From: Bacteroidaceae bacterium
GTDB taxonomy: Bacteria; Bacteroidota; Bacteroidia; Bacteroidales; Bacteroidaceae
DNA: 10,212 nucleotides
Assembly (NCBI GenBank): GCA_017961965.1
Contig: JAGCWG010000021.1
Location: forward strand, 1-10,212
Reading direction: 5' to 3'
Shown: positions 7,114-10,212 of the stretch, one piece after another
Position numbering within the stretch: the stretch's first letter is position 1
Layout: every line of letters begins with the position of its first letter
Notes under the pieces: model-generated
What the model saw: the letters and a program-made list of their open reading frames with translations, nothing else
Database searches by the model: none
What the model was told of the DNA's origin: nothing
Translations under genes and position numbers: made by a program

Positions 7114-7144
7114 TTGTCAGTTTCAACAAATAAACTTACTTTTG
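7114..7144 (+). promoter_or_regulatory. Promoter of the GH97N-like/beta-barrel protein gene
   Basis: TTG (7114-7116), 20 nt, then TACTTTTG (7137-7144), 49 nt upstream of the ATG at 7194. The leader contains a small hairpin, gtccg (7159-7163) with cggac (7171-7175), whose role is unknown. Confidence 0.7.
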
Positions 7145-7193
7145 TGCACTAAACTATTGTCCGACATGAGCGGACGACAAAAGCAAATCAGAC

Positions 7194-8324
7194 ATGAAAA
7201 AGTATATTTTGCTTCTCTTGTGCCTTACATTCCCTATTATCATGAGGGCACAGTATTCAGTATCATCTCCTGACAAGAGGGTGTGGGTAAGCCTCAAGAC
7301 CAAATGGCGACGCAACCTCGATACTAAGATGGTGTCTGCCGATGGCATTCGTATGCAGGTGACGCATGATGGACATAGCATTGTAAAAGATAAGGAGGTT
7401 GGACTCGTGGTCAAGTCAGAGGGGCATCGCTACTCCTTTGCAAAATCAGATATTGATGACTTTACGATTACCAAAGAGCCTTCTTATCAGAGTGGCGACT
7501 TCGATGTGCGTTACCTTGGTCTTCAGGGCAAATACAACCGTATGACGCTACGTTCCGTGACAGGAATAACGCTTGACATCCTTGTGTTTAACAATGGTGT
7601 CACTTATCGTTATACCATTGCAGGATTCCCTTCTGATTACAAGATACTTGAGGTATGTAACACATTCCCGGATGACCGTCCAAATGCCATACTCGGAACG
7701 TTTACGGGAGACAAGGCTCTGCCTTGGCGCTTCCTGCTCTTTGACGGAACAAGCGAATGGACGGACGAATGGAACACAACATACCCGTCTAACAAGATAG
7801 TGTCGTGGAAGGATGCCCTCTCGTCCGTGTCTCTCGGTTTCACTACCAATTGGTATGCAGGTGACAGATGGGGAGAGGTGAGCCAGTCCAATGGAGTGTA
7901 TGCAGACTTTACGTACAAGTATTTGTACGCAGGACTTAGCTACACACCTTGTCACGAACTTCTCTACATATACTACAACTATGACTTTGATCCATTCCTC
8001 AACAATATTGGTGGTATTCACACGTGGGATATGACAGGACGACTGGGCTTCAACCTACCTATCCAGTATGGCTTTGACGTGTGGAGCTTCAGTCCGTATG
8101 CCACAGCCACATACCTCGCTCTTCTCCAGCATGGCAAGGTGCATCCTGGCTATAGTGAGGTCGCAAACAAGAAGCATTATCTCCTCGGCTTAGGTCTCAA
8201 GGTACAATACATGATGCGTGAACGCTTCTCCCTTGGTGTAGCCTATGAATACCAGATGTTCACAGGTAGCAAAGAACCAAAGGGCCGTAACTCCCTCACC
8301 TTTACTTTAGGTTATGGTTTTTAG
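7194..8324 (+). CDS. Outer-membrane protein with GH97 N-terminal-like domain and C-terminal beta-barrel
   Basis: The product has 376 residues with a signal peptide (1-19, ending IIMRAQ). Residues about 22-155 resemble the N-terminal beta-sandwich of GH97 alpha-glucosidases such as SusB: SSPDKRVWVSL at the start, VGLVVK at 69-74, and LDILVFNNGVTYRYTI at 127-142, where the FN-x-G-x-x-YR block is the most characteristic part. The catalytic GH97 barrel is absent. From about 205 the sequence shows alternating hydrophobic and aromatic strands (for example GVYADFTYKYLYAGLSY, HELLYIYYNYDF), ends in LTFTLGYGF with a terminal Phe, and looks like a small outer-membrane beta-barrel. By inference the sandwich is exposed on one side of the outer membrane and could bind a glycan; no enzymatic activity is expected. 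It has its own promoter and no operon partner. A diverged copy of its 3' end lies downstream. Confidence 0.75.
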   Translation: MKKYILLLLCLTFPIIMRAQYSVSSPDKRVWVSLKTKWRRNLDTKMVSADGIRMQVTHDGHSIVKDKEVGLVVKSEGHRYSFAKSDIDDFTITKEPSYQSGDFDVRYLGLQGKYNRMTLRSVTGITLDILVFNNGVTYRYTIAGFPSDYKILEVCNTFPDDRPNAILGTFTGDKALPWRFLLFDGTSEWTDEWNTTYPSNKIVSWKDALSSVSLGFTTNWYAGDRWGEVSQSNGVYADFTYKYLYAGLSYTPCHELLYIYYNYDFDPFLNNIGGIHTWDMTGRLGFNLPIQYGFDVWSFSPYATATYLALLQHGKVHPGYSEVANKKHYLLGLGLKVQYMMRERFSLGVAYEYQMFTGSKEPKGRNSLTFTLGYGF

Positions 8325-8352
8325 CGAACGTCATCTTCGATACGAGATTTCT

Positions 8353-8372
8353 ACGTAATCGTGTGTTTACGT
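8353..8372 (+). terminator. Weak hairpin after the beta-barrel gene
   Basis: acgtaa (8353-8358) pairs with ttacgt (8367-8372) 28 nt past the stop, followed by tattcaaag. The stem is short and the T-run poor, so this is only a candidate terminator. Confidence 0.25.
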
Positions 8373-8381
8373 TATTCAAAG

Positions 8382-8592
8382 TAGGACAAAACAAAACTTG
8401 ACAGAATCCGTAAAGAGCTTAATTTGGGCAATTCTCTGTGATTTCCTATGGGAACCAATTTTAACTTTATCGCGATGAAAAAATTTTTTTATCGCGATAA
8501 AAAAAATTAGTGTTCGTGAGAGCGTTTTGCTGTTAAGATACAAAAAAATGAAATTTGTATGGCGTAGGGATATAGGACAAAACGAAACTTGA
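8382..8592. repeat. Segment bounded by 20-bp direct repeats with a central palindrome
   Basis: taggacaaaacaaaacttga at 8382-8401 recurs at 8573-8592 with one mismatch. The 171-bp interior holds a 36-bp palindrome (8466-8501), is otherwise AT-rich, and has no gene I would support. The stretch 8325-8867 as a whole holds this segment, the pseudogene fragment at 8635-8766 and the promoter at 8807-8836. Direct repeats plus a palindrome suggest a small mobile or recombinogenic element, but no terminal inverted repeats were recognised. Confidence 0.5.
8466..8501. promoter_or_regulatory. 36-bp palindrome with two TATCGCGATA-type half-sites
   Basis: tttatcgcgat (8466-8476) pairs with atcgcgataaa (8491-8501), and the interior gaaaaaattttttt continues the symmetry with one G:T pair. 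The core of the right half, tatcgcgata (8490-8499), is itself an exact palindrome, and the left half repeats it with one change at its end (g at 8477). Two such sites sit about 22 nt apart. This could be a protein-binding site or cruciform-forming repeat; no cognate regulator is known to me and no promoter was recognised next to it. Confidence 0.4.
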
Positions 8593-8634
8593 TATTTTGT
8601 CATTGCTTGTATTTGCCAATCGCTCAATGGATGA

Positions 8635-8766
8635 GGTCTCAAGGTGCAATATATGATGCGTGAACGCTTCTCCCTTGGCGCCGCCTACGAATACCAGATG
8701 TTCACGGGTAGCAAGGAAGCAAAGGGACGAAACACACTTATCTTCACTTTAGGTTACGGACTCTAA
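8635..8766 (+). pseudogene. 3' remnant of a diverged paralogue of the beta-barrel gene
   Basis: These 43 codons plus stop encode GLKVQYMMRERFSLGAAYEY and onward to FTLGYGL, matching the last 43 residues of the protein at 7194-8324 with five replacements (V to A, P to A, S to T, T to I, F to L). About 20 of 129 bases differ and most differences are synonymous, so the copy diverged as a selected coding gene before being cut down; it is not a recent duplication. A TGA stands in frame at 8632-8634 directly before the match, and no start codon or upstream homologous sequence is seen. It is therefore a truncated gene end. Confidence 0.85.
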
Positions 8767-8806
8767 CGTTTTTTCTGTTCTGTTGAACTTTTTTGGACAA
8801 ATATGC

Positions 8807-8836
8807 TTGCCATTTCAAACTTAAGTTGTACATTTG
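8807..8836 (+). promoter_or_regulatory. Promoter of the first small lipoprotein gene
   Basis: TTG (8807-8809), 19 nt, then TACATTTG (8829-8836), 31 nt upstream of the ATG at 8868. It lies downstream of the alternative TTG start at 8793, which argues against that longer reading. Confidence 0.7.
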
Positions 8837-8867
8837 CATTATTATCTTTAATAACTATAAAAACGAT

Positions 8868-9413
8868 ATGACTATGATTACAAAAATTCTTAACAATGAC
8901 TATGTTTTAAACAAGATAATGTCTTTCCTTGGTGCTGTCCTTGTTGTTCTCGGATTCACAAGTTGCGGAGACGAAGAAGAAAAAGAATGGGATCCTAAAA
9001 GGGCCGTATTGCTTTATGGTGTTCCTACTGCTGGTTATGCTGTGAAGGGGGAGGTCGCAGGTCTTGTGACTGATTCTATCGGAAATCCAATCGAAAATAT
9101 CAATGTTCGTGTTGGTCTCGTAAAACAAGATGGAACACTTGGGATCGCAACTAGTAGTACTGGAGTTACAGGTCAAGACGGAAAATATAAAAGTTTTGTC
9201 TTGTATTTTTATGGCATGCCTGAAGGTACGGATGTGGCTGGCTTTAAGAACTATTTCCCTTCATATATGGCTATTGCTACTGATAGTACAGGCGTGTATG
9301 AGAATGATACATTATATATAGATTATGCGTTGGATAGGTTGGATGGAGATGAACATTTTAACTATACTTCAACTTCTACCGCTGATTTTGTGCTCCATAA
9401 GAAAAAGAATTAA
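8868..9413 (+). CDS. Putative lipoprotein of the radical-SAM/lipoprotein type, copy 1
   Basis: From the ATG at 8868 the product has 181 residues (an in-frame ATG at 8874 is also possible). A longer frame from TTG at 8793 is rejected because the promoter lies inside it. Residues 1-32 are a signal sequence ending GFTSC with the lipid-attachment cysteine at 33, followed by the acidic GDEEEKE. Then come LYGVPT (49-54), a short carboxypeptidase-regulatory-like strand pattern (GLVTDSIGNPIENINVRV, 65-82), and TGVYENDTLYIDYALDRLDG (141-160) leading to STADFVLHKKK. The LYG-x-P-x(n)-G-x-P-x-x-x-x-x-V layout and the closing lysines resemble what I recall as the Bacteroidota radical-SAM-associated putative lipoprotein family; this was not searched. 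Its modification and role are unknown. It pairs with the related gene at 9709, and the expected radical SAM enzyme is not in the window. Confidence 0.75.
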   Translation: MTMITKILNNDYVLNKIMSFLGAVLVVLGFTSCGDEEEKEWDPKRAVLLYGVPTAGYAVKGEVAGLVTDSIGNPIENINVRVGLVKQDGTLGIATSSTGVTGQDGKYKSFVLYFYGMPEGTDVAGFKNYFPSYMAIATDSTGVYENDTLYIDYALDRLDGDEHFNYTSTSTADFVLHKKKN

Positions 9414-9443
9414 TTAACTATGGTTTTACAAGAGTCTTTCTAA

Positions 9444-9648
9444 CCACGAATTACACTAATTTGCACGAAAATGTAATTCAAGACTTTTTATATTACACGA
9501 AGAATTGCTCGTGCAATTACGAATATCACGAATCTTTTTAGCTCGTCATAATCCGGATGGCATTCGTGTTATTCGCAGACAACACGAGTTGTTTTAGTGT
9601 AATAAAAATAACGGACTTGAAGTTCGTGAAAATTCGTGTAATTGGTGG
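9444..9648. repeat. 205-bp foldback (MITE-like) element between the lipoprotein genes
   Basis: The terminal 26 bases (9444-9469, starting ccacgaattacacta) match the reverse complement of 9623-9648 at 23 of 26 positions. The similarity continues inward: tattacacgaagaattgctcgtg on the left corresponds, with changes, to the reverse complement of about 9572-9605. CGAATAtCACGAAT (9519-9532) matches the complement of about 9563-9576. Almost the whole element is thus an imperfect palindrome. A nested hairpin, aattgc (9503-9508) with gcaatt (9513-9518), lies in the left arm. No transposase and no clear target-site duplication were seen. It fills most of the 295-bp gap between the two genes and may also end the upstream transcript. 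Confidence 0.7.
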
Positions 9649-9708
9649 GTGAAAACGTCGTGCATGCGAATAATTGTAAAATTTCAACAATAAACACATT
9701 ATATAATT

Positions 9709-10200
9709 ATGACAAAAAAACTTAACAACTATCTGTTGTCAAAACTGACACGTGTTTTTGGATGCCTGCTCGCTTTGATGGGCGTTACTGGTTGTGATTC
9801 TGACGAACCACCTTTGTACGGAATACCTACTCCTACAGCTGAGATTCTAAGTGAGACGACAGGTCTTATCCTTAATACCGAAGGCGAACCTGTGCCTAAT
9901 GTGCAAGTAGTGTCTTTCCCTACTGATGTTAATTATTATAATGTTAGAGGCGTGGAAAATGTGGCATCTGACGGTAATGGCAAGTACTTCTCAAACTCAC
10001 GTATCGAGAAGTATGGAAATAGTAGCGTAAGCGAGACATTCAAACAGCTTCAGGTGATTGCTTCCGACAGGTCGGGTGTGTATGAGAATGATACCATGTA
10101 CGTTGACATTCAGTTGGACAGCTTGGCTACGGATAAGTTCAAGGCTACTGCTACGGCTAACTTCACACTTCATAAGAAAGCAAGCGAAGCAAAATACTGA
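9709..10200 (+). CDS. Putative lipoprotein of the radical-SAM/lipoprotein type, copy 2
   Basis: The product has 163 residues from the ATG at 9709. The signal peptide ends in VTGC with the lipid-attachment cysteine at residue 29, followed by DSDEPP. LYGIPT (36-41), GEPVPNVQVV (59-68), SGVYENDTMYVDIQLDSL (122-139) and TATANFTLHKK (147-157) line up in order with copy 1, so the two are clear paralogues. The middle regions differ in length and sequence: copy 2 has VENVASDGNGKYF in place of the longer loop of copy 1. No good TAnnTTTG promoter was found between the genes (taaaatttc at about 9677-9685 is only a near miss), so the gene may depend on the copy 1 promoter through the foldback element. 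A partner enzyme might follow beyond the right edge. Confidence 0.75.
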   Translation: MTKKLNNYLLSKLTRVFGCLLALMGVTGCDSDEPPLYGIPTPTAEILSETTGLILNTEGEPVPNVQVVSFPTDVNYYNVRGVENVASDGNGKYFSNSRIEKYGNSSVSETFKQLQVIASDRSGVYENDTMYVDIQLDSLATDKFKATATANFTLHKKASEAKY

Positions 10201-10212
10201 TATCTGAAAGAA

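Noticed and set aside
7548..8021. 157-codon minus-strand open frame
   Set aside because: It is antisense to the beta-barrel gene, with Cys/Arg-rich unnatural composition.
8376..8642. 88-codon minus-strand open frame across the direct-repeat segment
   Set aside because: Its sequence is largely translated from the palindrome and direct repeats, with low-complexity Phe/Lys/Ile content and no promoter. If similar ORFs appear elsewhere they would reflect a dispersed repeat rather than a protein.
8793..8867. N-terminal extension of the first small lipoprotein from a TTG codon
   Set aside because: The promoter at 8807-8836 lies inside it, and the extension would displace the lipoprotein signal sequence from the N-terminus.

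Overview
The window looks like a chromosomal segment of a Bacteroidota genome, most likely order Bacteroidales and probably Prevotella-like. The evidence is repeated Bacteroidota-type promoters (TTG or TTTG, 19-20 nt, TAnnTTTG), AT-rich leaders without clear Shine-Dalgarno sites, a minimal TatA-TatC pair without TatB, a TPR/AraC membrane-spanning regulator, and lipoproteins of families seen in gut and oral Bacteroidota. Genus assignment is inference.

Left part (1-3608, all minus strand). A secreted protein of unknown function is cut by the left edge. It is followed by a long perfect inverted repeat, a 570-residue TPR/transmembrane/AraC-type regulator with a clear promoter, a 60-residue secreted or membrane peptide that has its own -7 element and a good intrinsic terminator, and a lipocalin-like lipoprotein.

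Middle (3609-7044, minus strand). An odd dyad of 11-nt repeats separates the lipoprotein gene from a compact rmuC-tatA-tatC cluster. tatA (54 codons) overlaps tatC by 11 nt. rmuC has an in-frame upstream stretch encoding its usual N-terminal membrane helix but no ATG, GTG or TTG to start it. A GC-rich REP-like hairpin lies just beyond this stretch. Upstream is a nitroreductase-family gene with a strong promoter.

Right part (7045-10212, plus strand). A compact divergent promoter drives an outer-membrane protein whose N-terminal half resembles the GH97 N-terminal beta-sandwich and whose C-terminal half looks like a beta-barrel. About 310 bp downstream lies a 43-codon remnant of a diverged paralogue of its 3' end. 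Between them is a segment bounded by 20-bp direct repeats and centred on a 36-bp palindrome. Two related small lipoproteins follow, separated by a 205-bp foldback element. They resemble the putative lipoproteins of the Bacteroidota radical-SAM/lipoprotein system; the radical SAM partner, if present, would lie beyond the right edge.

The strongest leads are the lipoprotein pair, the GH97N-like/beta-barrel protein with its decayed paralogue, the startless rmuC, and the unusual number of structured intergenic inverted repeats. No tRNA, rRNA, CRISPR array, transposase or integrase gene was found.
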